Shown in pieces: positions 51,659 through 60,988 of a DNA stretch of 64,000 bases. The first letter of the stretch is position 1. The number at the start of each line of letters is the position of its first letter. The notes below the pieces were generated by a model. The model did not search any database, was not told the DNA's origin, and was given only the letters and a program-made list of their open reading frames with translations. A program made the translations under genes and the position numbers. The stretch lies in NCBI RefSeq assembly GCF_050633125.1, contig NZ_JBOEFX010000020.1:61199-125198 (forward strand), given 5' to 3'. This DNA comes from Lewinella sp050633125. Lineage in GTDB: Bacteria; Bacteroidota; Bacteroidia; Chitinophagales; Saprospiraceae.

Positions 51659-53962
51659 ATGCAACGTAAGACCTACTTGTTTCTGGTGTTAATGCTTACA
51701 CTACTGCTCTTGTGGTGGCGTTTCCCTGACTTTTTCTCCACTCAAACGAATCAGCGTTTTATTGAGCCTTGGGGTGATGGTTACAAGGCCTATCACGCCA
51801 TATTTTTTCATGCTGAGCACGATTCCACGCTTTCCCATTACAATGGGATGAACTATCCCTACGGCGAGCACGTCGTACCAGGGGCTTGCCAGCCCTTGTT
51901 TTCCAACGGCATAAAAGTATTAGCTGGTATGGGGATCAATTTGATCCCTTACGAGCGTGGCTTACTCCATAGTTTTTTAATATTGGGCTTGGTGCTTTGC
52001 GCTCTCTTCTTATACCTGCTCTTTGTTCGACTTAAATTGCCACCTTGGTACAGTCTACTCTTAGCAATAGGTATTACTTTTCTGGCGCCGCAAGTGGATC
52101 GGATGGTTTCTCATTACGGTTTGGCGCATCCGGAATTACTACCAATGGTCTTTTACTTTTTACTGCGTTGGCACGAAAAACAACATTGGAAATGGAGCCT
52201 GGGATTGGGTGCTGTAGTCTTGACCTATTCGCTCATCCACTTTTATTATTTTGCTATCCTCACCTTCGCGATTGTTGGATGGGTAGGGGTACGCTGGTTG
52301 CTACAGCGCGACTGGAAAGCAACGCCTGCTTACTTGGGGCACGGACTACTGATGTTGGGCTGGCCGCTGATGTTTTTCTATGCCTGGATGCTCTATCCCG
52401 ACCCAATAACAGATCGTAACCCGGTACCCTGGGGATTTTTTCATTATCGGAGTAGGCTCACGGGCGTATTCACAGATATGTCGCAACCGCATTGGCAATT
52501 TATTGACCGGCACCTTACCCACGTCAATGTGCCGGATATGGAAGCGAAAGCCTATATCGGCTTAGTGGCAGCCTTCTTTCTGCTCTTCTTTATCATCAAA
52601 GGCCTAAAGCAGAAACTGCGCACTTGGCCATTAGCCACCACTGTTTCCCATGAGTATTTTTTGAAATACTTGCTGATCAGCGGGATTCTTATTCTCGTTT
52701 TTGCCAGTGGGATACCGTTTATTTTCCCTTACGGGGAAAAACTGCTTAAATACACTGGGCCGATCCAGCAATTTAGGTCGATTGGTCGATTTGCGTGGAT
52801 ATTCTTTTACGCTGCCAACATTTGTACATTTTATTACCTCTACCAATGGTCACACACGGCCCGGAAAGAGGGGATGAAATGGGCCTTACTACTGCTACCG
52901 TTGGGTATCCTTTTGTTTGAAAGCTATAATTACAACTGGGCCAAGCCGATAGCATTAGATGAGGTAGAAAATTGGGAAGAAGGCGAATACTTTACGGACC
53001 GCCCGATAGATTATGAACGCTACCAAGCCTGTGTACCCATTCCATACTTCAACATTGGTTCAGGAAACTTTTGGTGGGAACCAACGGGATGGATCAGCCA
53101 AAAGCCGCATACGCTGAGTATGCAGACGGGATTGCCCCTTACTTCGGCTATGCTGACCAGAACGTCCCTTAGCCAAACACTGAATCAGTTACAGCTGGTA
53201 ACAGAACCCTACCGTTTACCGAAAATTTTTGAAGACCTGCCCAATGATAAACCACTCTTGCTCTTTTGGGACAATGTGCGTGTTCACGAGCACGGCGAGA
53301 AGTTTATACACCTGAATAAGGAAACGACCTTGCTTTACGCTAACGATTGGCTACACCTTTATGAATTGCCATTAGAGAGCTTTGAGAAGCGTATTGAAAA
53401 TAAAGTCCTGGGGGTAAAAGCTGCATTGGATACCATGTCTATAGTTTACAATGGTTGGCAAAGTAATGACTCTCTCGCACAGTGGTACTACGATGATTTT
53501 AAGGATAAATCAGCCAGTGGTGCCTATTTTGGCGCCGGAGAATTCGCTGGCGAAATGGGTTACTGGAATCGCCTGCTAGACACCACATGGGTGACGGATT
53601 ATACCGGCGATCTTACCATTTCTTTCTGGCAGTACCTCAATAGTGATCGCTCCGCACGAACTACAATTACTTGGACGGAGTACGATGCCCAAACCGGTGC
53701 CGAGCTTTTTAAGCAAGAGCGAATCAGCAGACAGAATGTGCAGGTAATGGACGACCAAGGCTGGGGCTTGATCGAGTTTACTCTACCTCGCCAGCAAACC
53801 AACAGCAGGATAGAATTGATTATCACCAACAAGGATAAAAAGACCGGCTCTCTACGTGTCGACGAGCTCCTGATTAGGCCTGCTACTGCAAATGTGGGGC
53901 GTAGATCTGCAAATGGATGGTGGTACAATAATCGCTGGTATCCGAAATCACTGCTGAAATAG
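51659..53962 (+). CDS. Polytopic membrane protein, GT-C glycosyltransferase-like
   Basis: A 767-residue protein with an N-terminal helix, then a luminal stretch with WGDGYKAYHAIFFHAEHDS, about nine to ten further helices up to residue 430, and a large C-terminal periplasmic domain of beta type (residues 440-767). The topology and the acidic residue between the first helices recall GT-C glycosyltransferases and YfhO-like proteins. No catalytic motif can be named with certainty. It is co-transcribed with the BatA-type gene. The C terminus (WWYNNRWYPKSLLK) is aromatic and basic. Confidence 0.65.
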   Translation: MQRKTYLFLVLMLTLLLLWWRFPDFFSTQTNQRFIEPWGDGYKAYHAIFFHAEHDSTLSHYNGMNYPYGEHVVPGACQPLFSNGIKVLAGMGINLIPYERGLLHSFLILGLVLCALFLYLLFVRLKLPPWYSLLLAIGITFLAPQVDRMVSHYGLAHPELLPMVFYFLLRWHEKQHWKWSLGLGAVVLTYSLIHFYYFAILTFAIVGWVGVRWLLQRDWKATPAYLGHGLLMLGWPLMFFYAWMLYPDPITDRNPVPWGFFHYRSRLTGVFTDMSQPHWQFIDRHLTHVNVPDMEAKAYIGLVAAFFLLFFIIKGLKQKLRTWPLATTVSHEYFLKYLLISGILILVFASGIPFIFPYGEKLLKYTGPIQQFRSIGRFAWIFFYAANICTFYYLYQWSHTARKEGMKWALLLLPLGILLFESYNYNWAKPIALDEVENWEEGEYFTDRPIDYERYQACVPIPYFNIGSGNFWWEPTGWISQKPHTLSMQTGLPLTSAMLTRTSLSQTLNQLQLVTEPYRLPKIFEDLPNDKPLLLFWDNVRVHEHGEKFIHLNKETTLLYANDWLHLYELPLESFEKRIENKVLGVKAALDTMSIVYNGWQSNDSLAQWYYDDFKDKSASGAYFGAGEFAGEMGYWNRLLDTTWVTDYTGDLTISFWQYLNSDRSARTTITWTEYDAQTGAELFKQERISRQNVQVMDDQGWGLIEFTLPRQQTNSRIELIITNKDKKTGSLRVDELLIRPATANVGRRSANGWWYNNRWYPKSLLK

Positions 53963-54003
53963 GTTACGAATTAGTAGTCTTCTTTTATTGAACCACATAA
54001 GTT

Positions 54004-54057
54004 ACTATACCTGGCACTAAGTGGAAATGTCCCAAACCATTTAGTAACGGGTATATA
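54004..54057. repeat. Family B inverted repeat, short copy
   Basis: ACTATACCTGGCACTAAGTG at the left pairs with CATTTAGTAACGGGTATATA at the right, with a 12-base loop. Both ends have the same left/right asymmetry (GGCAC versus GTAAC) as the long copy at 12896-13060. It lies between the converging membrane-protein and mltG genes. Confidence 0.75.
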
Positions 54058-54126
54058 AGCACATAGTAAGTGCTTGTATTGAGACACTAACATGATCTTG
54101 TTCGTGGTGTGGTTGCACCTCCGCTG

Positions 54127-55170
54127 CTAACGCTGTCCCGCCAGCCATCGCTGATATGCCGCTTTCCCTTTTGCGAAACCGCTACCTGTAGCATAAAAAT
54201 GGTGAGAGCCATCATTGGCATCTACATTGAGTACATAAAAAAGATAGTCGGTTTGTGCAGGTTTTAGCGCCGCTTCAAAAGCAGATTTACTGGCGGAGCT
54301 GATCGGGCCAGGAGGCAAGCCGTACACTTTGCGCGTATTGTAGGGGTGATCTACTTCCACGTCGCTTTTGTGAATGATACCATCCCAGCGACCGAGTAAC
54401 TTGGCAATGTAGACATTGGTAGCATCAATCCCTAGTGGGATACCCTGTTCCAGACGATTGTAAATAACGGAAGCTACCAGTGGCCGTTCAGTATCTACTT
54501 TTGATTCGTTTTCAATAAGGCTTGCAATGATGATGATTTCTCGCTTGGTTCTCCCCATGTTTTGGGCCAACTCATCCCATTCGGGTTGCCAGATGGTTTT
54601 AAACTGTTGGACCATTTTGGTAATGACAGCCTTTGGGTGCGTACCCAGTTCAAATTGGTAGGTTGTAGGATAAAGATAGCCTTCCAGGTTTTTTGCCTTA
54701 GGGTCAATTTCTTTAATGAGGCTAACATCGTCCATCATGGCGAAGACATCCTTTTCGCTTACAGGTGGTTCTACTGGAAACTGAGCTGCTACGCGCTTTG
54801 CAATCTCAAAGCGGGTCCAGCCTTCAGGGATCGTAAGCGTTTTGGTACGTCTTTTCCCGTCCTTTAGTTGATCGAGAACTTCCAATGGGCTGATCGGAGA
54901 GGGGAACAAGTAATCACCAGCTTCCAGCTTAGCGTCTGGCTTAAAGAATCGCAAATAAATTTTGGTAGCCGTAGGTGCTTGTATTACGCCATGCCCTCCC
55001 AATACCTCAATAATACGGCTGGAAGCTGAACCTTGTTCAATAGTGATGTATTCTGCGTCATTGTCATGCGTTACAGCGGTGTGCAAAGCATTGTTTAACC
55101 AATAGGCGAATCCCCCGGCACAGAGGGCAGCCAGCAAGAAAAAAACTATAAGTAGACGGCCAAATTTCAT
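54127..55170 (-). CDS. mltG: Endolytic murein transglycosylase MltG
   Basis: A 347-residue protein with one N-terminal membrane helix (LLIVFFLLAALCAGGFAYWL). The LysM-like subdomain covers about 45-115 and the catalytic YceG domain about 120-345. The active-site Glu lies in IIASLIENESKVDTERPLVA (about residue 218), and VIYNRLEQGIPLGIDATNVY, YNTRKVYGLPPGPIS and YVLNVDANDGSHHFYATG are typical of MltG. It cuts nascent glycan strands during growth. It faces the neighbouring genes convergently on one side and follows a bidirectional terminator on the other. Confidence 0.95.
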   Translation of the reverse strand: MKFGRLLIVFFLLAALCAGGFAYWLNNALHTAVTHDNDAEYITIEQGSASSRIIEVLGGHGVIQAPTATKIYLRFFKPDAKLEAGDYLFPSPISPLEVLDQLKDGKRRTKTLTIPEGWTRFEIAKRVAAQFPVEPPVSEKDVFAMMDDVSLIKEIDPKAKNLEGYLYPTTYQFELGTHPKAVITKMVQQFKTIWQPEWDELAQNMGRTKREIIIIASLIENESKVDTERPLVASVIYNRLEQGIPLGIDATNVYIAKLLGRWDGIIHKSDVEVDHPYNTRKVYGLPPGPISSASKSAFEAALKPAQTDYLFYVLNVDANDGSHHFYATGSGFAKGKAAYQRWLAGQR

Positions 55171-55242
55171 TTTCGCATCCTTTTTTGGACCCCAAAGGTG
55201 AATAAAATCCTGAAAGTTTGGAGGCCATTGAGTTATATTCCT

Positions 55243-55283
55243 AAAAAAGCAGCTTCAATCGTAAACGATCAAAGCTGCTTTTT
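55243..55283. terminator. Bidirectional intrinsic terminator
   Basis: AAAAAGCAGCTT (55244-55255) pairs with AAGCTGCTTTTT (55272-55283), with an inner pair ATCGT/ACGAT. Runs of A and T at both ends give a T-tract on either strand. It ends the adaptor/TolC transcript 45 bases after the adaptor stop codon. Confidence 0.92.
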
Positions 55284-55327
55284 CTTGCAGAAATGGAGGT
55301 TTTTCAGGAATACTCAAACCTCACATT

Positions 55328-56701
55328 TTACTTTTCATTCCCACTCTCATAGTACTCTTCCTCGGTCACCAAGTTGATGGTCGTCCCTTGTTTCAGTTCT
55401 CTAGCGACAGCTGCGTAAGGGCCGGTAACGACCTGTGCACCCGCAGTCAGGCCTTTTTTAATTTGGATAAACTCGTCATCCTGTAGGCCAGTCTGAACTT
55501 CTACCATTTGTACGGAATCCCCTTCGATTAAAAAGACGACTTCCAGAAGATCGTCTTGTGAAGGGTCATCAGTTTTGTCCTCGTCCTCTCTTTCCCGAGT
55601 GGTTACGGCTTGGATTGGAACTGTAATTACGCCCTCGTCTCGCCGGGTGTAAATATCTACAGAAGCAGACATGCCGGGGCGGAAAGGGTAAGGCTTCGTA
55701 GGAGAGATCAAGTCAGCATAAGAAGAAGGATCGATTCGGATACGTACTTCAAAGTTGGTGACCTGATCGCTGGTGAGGTTGTTTTCTGCGAGGGCGGCCG
55801 TCGTTGAAGAGCTTGCTACCTGGTAAACCGTACCTTTAAATTTACGGTCTACGTACGCATCAACTTCTACATCAACGGTATTGCCGACACTTACGCGGGG
55901 AATATCATTTTCACTCACCTCCACCCTTACTTCCATAGCGTCCAGGTTGGCGATACGCATCATTTCTGTACCCGTCATTTGAATGGTACCTACTACGCGT
56001 TCTCCTTGTTCAACGTTTAGCATCGAAACCACACCATCAACTGGTGCATAGATGGTTGTTCTGCGTAAGCTGGTGCGTAGTTCTTCCAGTGTTGCTTCAG
56101 AGCTTTTTACATTAAACCCGGCGGCAGTTGCAGCTTCTTCCGAAGAACGCTGATTGGCTTTAGCTGATGCCAAATTGGCCTCTAGTGACCGTAAATTGGA
56201 TAACGAAGCCTGAAAATCTGCTTCTGAAACCACTCCTTCTTTGTATAAACCGTCATTACGGGTGTGGATCTCACGTGCATTTTGAAGCTGAGCCTCGATC
56301 TGTGCCACCTGGGCTTTAGACGCCTCAATTTGAGAGCGAGAATTTGCCTGACTAGCCTTGGCACTGTTTACAGTAGCTACGCCACGCTGTACCTGCGACT
56401 GGTAAGTGTCGGGGTCAATTTTTGCCAATAGCTGGCCCGCAGTGACAGAATCACCTTCTTCAACAAGAAGTTCTACAATTTCTCCAGATACATCAGAACT
56501 GATCTTGACTTCTGTTTGAGGGAAGATCTTACCACTAGCTGAAACTGTTTCCTGAATGGTTCGGGTAGTGGCTTCTTCTGTAAATACTTTGGTACCTTCT
56601 GGTTCACGATTAGCAAACGTTAAGGCACTAACGGCAATAATAGCAGCAACCAGTAGGCCTATATAAAGCCAGCGGCGATTCTTCTTAGGAGGAGTGGACA
56701 T
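55328..56701 (-). CDS. Efflux periplasmic adaptor (HlyD/MacA-type)
   Basis: A 457-residue membrane fusion protein: N-terminal helix (RRWLYIGLLVAAIIAVSAL), first lipoyl half VSGEIVELLVEEGDSVTAGQ near residue 70, a helical hairpin of about 100 residues with Ala/Gln/Ser-rich heptads (VNSAKASQANSRSQIEASKA), second lipoyl half APVDGVVSMLNVEQGERV, then the beta-barrel and membrane-proximal domains. It links an inner-membrane pump with TolC. It follows the tolC-like gene by 32 bases. No ABC (MacB) or RND pump gene lies in the window, so its inner partner is encoded elsewhere. Confidence 0.92.
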   Translation of the reverse strand: MSTPPKKNRRWLYIGLLVAAIIAVSALTFANREPEGTKVFTEEATTRTIQETVSASGKIFPQTEVKISSDVSGEIVELLVEEGDSVTAGQLLAKIDPDTYQSQVQRGVATVNSAKASQANSRSQIEASKAQVAQIEAQLQNAREIHTRNDGLYKEGVVSEADFQASLSNLRSLEANLASAKANQRSSEEAATAAGFNVKSSEATLEELRTSLRRTTIYAPVDGVVSMLNVEQGERVVGTIQMTGTEMMRIANLDAMEVRVEVSENDIPRVSVGNTVDVEVDAYVDRKFKGTVYQVASSSTTAALAENNLTSDQVTNFEVRIRIDPSSYADLISPTKPYPFRPGMSASVDIYTRRDEGVITVPIQAVTTREREDEDKTDDPSQDDLLEVVFLIEGDSVQMVEVQTGLQDDEFIQIKKGLTAGAQVVTGPYAAVARELKQGTTINLVTEEEYYESGNEK

Positions 56702-56733
56702 GGATAGTTTTTTAAGTTTTGTTTCGACAAGCT

Positions 56734-58167
56734 TTATAAAGGTTGCCCCATATAAAACTCTACAACTTTCAAATTAAAGAGGAGTTGGTATTTGGCACGT
56801 GTCAATTCCCGGCGAGCAACGTCGAAATTATCCACAGCATTATTGAATTCGAAGGTGTTGATGGCGCCAACATCAAAGCGTCGCTGGGCATCGTTGTAAG
56901 CAGCTTCTGCTGCGTTTTGAGAACGCTGAGCAGCTAAGTAGGCATTACGTGAAGCGCGGAATTGGGTAATCGCCGATTGTACATCTGTTTTAAGTTGGTC
57001 AGTCGTTTGGCGTGCCGTCAATTCTGCACTAATGACATTGAGGCGTGCACGTTCCCGATTGATACTATTACGATGATTGTTGTAAATAGGTACGCTCAGG
57101 CTTAAACCTGCCGATTGGCCAAAGTTTTCGTTTAACTGATCTCCGTAGCTTATGTTAGGGTAGGTAATACCTTGGGTATTAAAGAAGACCACATCAAAAG
57201 TGGTGCCGTCAATCTCTACCGGAATAGGGTCGTTGGGTACTTGAACCGCGTTGTCTCTATTGGGGTTGTTGAAATCACGGGCTAAGCTGGAATAACTGGT
57301 GTTTAGGTTGCCAAAAATGCTAAGGGTAGGCAAGTTGCCTGATTTCGCTACTTTTTCACCCACTTTGCTGCTTTCAAGGCGAGCTTGGGCTGCTGCAACA
57401 CCTGGCTGACTTTGCAAAGCGGCTCGATAAACTTCTTCTAAAGAGAAGGTTCTTACCAAGGCCTGATCTTCAATGTTGGCATCGGGCTTTTCTAAAACCA
57501 AATCCTTGGAAGGATCAATCTGTAGCAATTGCTTTAGACTTAAGTAGCCAATATCAACGGCGTTCTGTGCTTCTATAATTAATTGTTCATTGCGGGCTAC
57601 CTGAGCTTCCAAATCAAGGCGGGCGTTTGGTGCCAATTGACCAACCTCTACCAACCTGGCAGTACGCGCTAATTGCTGATTTGATAACGAAAGTTGAGTT
57701 TGGGCATTAGCAAGTTGTTCTTCACTCAGTAATATATTGAGGTAGAAGGTAGCGGTATTCAAAGCAACAGTTTGCCGGGTATTCTCATTGTCCAGTTTTG
57801 TGGCTTGCAAATCGTAGCGTGACTGCTGAACTTCACTATTGATTCGATTACCGTCAAAAAGGATGACGCCAGCATTAATACCATAGCTGTTAAACCCAAT
57901 TCTGGTATTATTAAAGCTGTTAGTCGTTGGATCAATGGTACGACCAAATTGATAACCAGCACTAGCAGAACCATTCACGGAAGGTAAGCGATTAAATTGG
58001 CTCTGCTTCATGGTTAGTTCCGCATTCCTGGTGCTGAGTTGGGCCTGCTGAACAGTAAGGTTATTTTCCCAAGCGTATTTTACGCAGGTTTCTAAACTCC
58101 ATGTTTCCTGTGCATTCATTAATTGCACAGCGCAACACAGTGAAAATAAGATAATAAGTCGGGTCAT
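56734..58167 (-). CDS. TolC-family outer-membrane efflux protein
   Basis: About 477 residues from Met at 58167, which begins the signal peptide (TRLIILFSLCCAVQLMNAQ); the frame is open to 58215. The chain has the duplicated OEP layout: ETWSLETCVKYAWENNLTVQ at the start, the long coiled helices with QQLARTARLVEVGQLAPNAR, a beta-strand pair with GFNSYGINAGVILFDGNR and AGLSLSVPIYNNHRNSINRE in the second half, and FDVGAINTFEFNNAVDNFDV near the end. It forms a trimeric exit duct. It is the first gene of the adaptor operon. Confidence 0.92.
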   Translation of the reverse strand: MTRLIILFSLCCAVQLMNAQETWSLETCVKYAWENNLTVQQAQLSTRNAELTMKQSQFNRLPSVNGSASAGYQFGRTIDPTTNSFNNTRIGFNSYGINAGVILFDGNRINSEVQQSRYDLQATKLDNENTRQTVALNTATFYLNILLSEEQLANAQTQLSLSNQQLARTARLVEVGQLAPNARLDLEAQVARNEQLIIEAQNAVDIGYLSLKQLLQIDPSKDLVLEKPDANIEDQALVRTFSLEEVYRAALQSQPGVAAAQARLESSKVGEKVAKSGNLPTLSIFGNLNTSYSSLARDFNNPNRDNAVQVPNDPIPVEIDGTTFDVVFFNTQGITYPNISYGDQLNENFGQSAGLSLSVPIYNNHRNSINRERARLNVISAELTARQTTDQLKTDVQSAITQFRASRNAYLAAQRSQNAAEAAYNDAQRRFDVGAINTFEFNNAVDNFDVARRELTRAKYQLLFNLKVVEFYMGQPL

Positions 58168-58493
58168 AAGACAAGGTTTTTCGCAGCTGCTCCCCAAAGC
58201 AATAGCTAAGGGCAAGCACCCCGGGATAAAAGAATATTCCGAGTAAAATATACTGTTGCTACAAAATGCACTTAAACATACTACAAGCCGTAATAGTCGC
58301 GGTAAAAAATTCTATGAAAATCACTTTATCTTGGATGAAAACCAGACTAGTGCCTTATTTTGGTCTCTATTTCTACTTTCCTTGGGAATTGTGGAGAATG
58401 AAAGCCCCTCTACAAAGAGCGTTTGGATAATTCATTTTGCACCCTAATAGCTAAGGATTGTACTAAAGTAAACTTTGTGTTCAATTATATCCA

Positions 58494-60914
58494 GTGATGA
58501 ACAAATCTAAAAAATACGCTTGTATTCACGGTCATTTTTACCAACCTCCTCGCGAAAACGCTTGGTTGGAAGTGTTGGAGACTCAAGATAGTGCTGCTCC
58601 TTATCATGATTGGAACGAGCGGATAAATTTCGAATGCTACGCCCCTAACGCCCGGGCCCGAATTATTGACGATAAAGGATATATCAATAAGATCGTTAAT
58701 AACTATGCCCGGATCAGTTTCAACATTGGACCAACCTTGCTGTCTTGGATGGAAGAGGCCGATCCCGAAACTTACGCTGCCATTCTAGCAGCAGATCGTC
58801 AGTCGGAAGAATTTTTTAACGGTCACGGATCGGCTATTGCGCAGGTTTATAGTCACTTAATAATGCCTTTGGCCAATGAGCGTGATAAACATACACAAGT
58901 GGCATGGGGCCTACGCGATTTTGAGAAACGCTTTGGCCGAAAATCAGAAGGCATATGGCTGGCAGAGACGGCAGTTGACCTGGATACTCTCGAAGTATTG
59001 GCGGACTTTGATATTAAATTCACAATTCTTGCTCCTCGCCAAGCTAAAATGGTTCGTGCAAAAGATGGTGATAAATGGATAAACCTTGATCATGCGACCG
59101 TAGACCCACGCCGCCCTTACAAAGTAGCATTGAAAAGCGGCCGGAGCATGACCGTTTTCTTTTATGATGGGCATGTGTCGCAGGGGGTCGCTTTTGAAGG
59201 CTTGCTTAATAGCGGACCTCGTTTTGCGGAACGTATCATTGGAACGCTTGATGGGAGTGATGAAGTACAGTTGGCTCACATCGCCACAGATGGAGAAAGC
59301 TATGGGCATCATCACAAAAAAGGAGAGATGGCGCTGGCAGACTGCTTGCGTTACCTGGAAGAACACAAGTCAGTGACGCTCACCAATTATGGCGCTTTTT
59401 TAGCAACGGATCCACCGCATTGGGAAGTAGAAATTTATGACAACTCTTCCTGGAGCTGCGTCCACGGTGTCGAACGCTGGCGCAGTAATTGTGGTTGTAA
59501 TAGTGGTGGCCGACAAGGGTGGACACAAGCTTGGCGAGCCCCCTTGCGCGATACACTTGACTGGCTACGGGATTTGCTTATCCCTGTTTATGAAAAAGAA
59601 GCAGGCAAACTTCTGGCGGACCCTTGGAGCGCACGGAATGACTATATTGATGTCATTATGGATCGTGATGGGAAGGCCTGGAAAAGATTTTTGGAAAAGC
59701 ATACTACCCGTACACTACTAGATGAAGAAGAAATTCAATTGCGGCGATTACTCGAAATGCAACGTCAGGCGATCTTGATGTATACGAGTTGTGGGTGGTT
59801 TTTTGATGAGATAAGTGGTTTGGAGACCAATCAGATTTTGCAGTATGCTAATCGCGCAATTTACTATGCAAAACAGGTAGGAGGCCTCGACCTGCACGAT
59901 GAATTCGTCGCGCGTTTAGCGGAAGCACCCAGCAACGTTTATGAAAACGGAGCGGTCAGTTACCAAAAGTTTGTAGAGCCTTCACGGGTAGATTTAGAGC
60001 GTGTGGGCATGCACTTTGCAACGGCTTCTATTTTTGCTCAATTTCCGGAGAAGATGACCTTGTTTAATTATACCACGGAAAGTGAAGTTTTAGAGAAACT
60101 GGTTGCTGGAGAACAGAGTTTGGTGATCGGTAGGGTAAGTATCCGTTCGCGGATTACGCGATCCCGGAAGCACTTCAGCTTTGCAGCTTTGCATCTAGGG
60201 AAACAAAACATCATTGGTAACCTGAGTACCCAGATGTCGAGGAAGGATTTTGACCAGATGGAAGTGGAGGCTAAAGAGGCTTTTCGTACACCAGATTTAG
60301 GCAAGGTGATTGCAGTAATGCAAAATTTCATCGGTTCAGAGAAGTTTAGTATCTGGCACTTGTTCCGTGATGAAAAACGGAAGGTGCTCAAAGAAATTAC
60401 AGATAGTAGCCTGAAGGCCATAGAGCTGGACTTCAGGGATATTTACAATAGCAATTATCAGCTGATGACCAGCATGCTTAATAGTGATATTCCTCTTCCA
60501 GGAGCCTATAAAGCAGCCATAAAATATGTTTTGAATGAAGACCTGGAAGCTTTCTTCCAGCAAGAGCAATTAGATCGTAGAAAACTCCGTCATCTAGTAG
60601 AGGAATTCAATAAATGGGATGTGGCTGTAGTACACGTGCCAGAAGTGAGTCTTCTAGCTGCCAAGCGCCTGTATCAGGAACAAAAAGCCCTCCGCCCAGA
60701 ACTGAAATACTATGATCAGCTACGAGCATTGGTGAAAATTCATGAACAGATCAACGCACTCAAACTAAGTGTGAACCTGTGGCGTAGCCAGGATTTGTTT
60801 TATGCCCGCCAAAAGGTAATGACCAAAAGCCTGGAGGTCGCTAATGATTCCGATTGGCAACGACAGCTCCGCCGATTAGGTGAGTTCTTGACGGTTGCGA
60901 ATATGGAGGGGTAG
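58494..60914 (+). CDS. Glycoside hydrolase family 57-like protein with DUF3536
   Basis: An 806-residue cytosolic protein. The N-terminal GH57 barrel begins CIHGHFYQPPRENAWLEVLE and holds WNERINFECYAPNARARI and ARISFNIGPTLLSWM. Further GH57 marks are WLAETAVDLDTLEVLADF (about residue 155, position of the catalytic Glu) and ATDGESYGHHHKKGEMALA with Asp/Glu near 265. Residues about 320 to 600 match DUF3536, and a helical C-terminal region follows. GH57 enzymes act on alpha-glucans; the DUF3536 subgroup is uncharacterised. ATG 58494 is followed at once by a second ATG. It stands alone. Confidence 0.9.
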   Translation: MMNKSKKYACIHGHFYQPPRENAWLEVLETQDSAAPYHDWNERINFECYAPNARARIIDDKGYINKIVNNYARISFNIGPTLLSWMEEADPETYAAILAADRQSEEFFNGHGSAIAQVYSHLIMPLANERDKHTQVAWGLRDFEKRFGRKSEGIWLAETAVDLDTLEVLADFDIKFTILAPRQAKMVRAKDGDKWINLDHATVDPRRPYKVALKSGRSMTVFFYDGHVSQGVAFEGLLNSGPRFAERIIGTLDGSDEVQLAHIATDGESYGHHHKKGEMALADCLRYLEEHKSVTLTNYGAFLATDPPHWEVEIYDNSSWSCVHGVERWRSNCGCNSGGRQGWTQAWRAPLRDTLDWLRDLLIPVYEKEAGKLLADPWSARNDYIDVIMDRDGKAWKRFLEKHTTRTLLDEEEIQLRRLLEMQRQAILMYTSCGWFFDEISGLETNQILQYANRAIYYAKQVGGLDLHDEFVARLAEAPSNVYENGAVSYQKFVEPSRVDLERVGMHFATASIFAQFPEKMTLFNYTTESEVLEKLVAGEQSLVIGRVSIRSRITRSRKHFSFAALHLGKQNIIGNLSTQMSRKDFDQMEVEAKEAFRTPDLGKVIAVMQNFIGSEKFSIWHLFRDEKRKVLKEITDSSLKAIELDFRDIYNSNYQLMTSMLNSDIPLPGAYKAAIKYVLNEDLEAFFQQEQLDRRKLRHLVEEFNKWDVAVVHVPEVSLLAAKRLYQEQKALRPELKYYDQLRALVKIHEQINALKLSVNLWRSQDLFYARQKVMTKSLEVANDSDWQRQLRRLGEFLTVANMEG

Positions 60915-60988
60915 GTGTTTCCTTTTATATACGCTTAGTGTCCTTCATTTTGGTGCAAAAAAATAACCTTTGGTGTTTCAAAAACACC

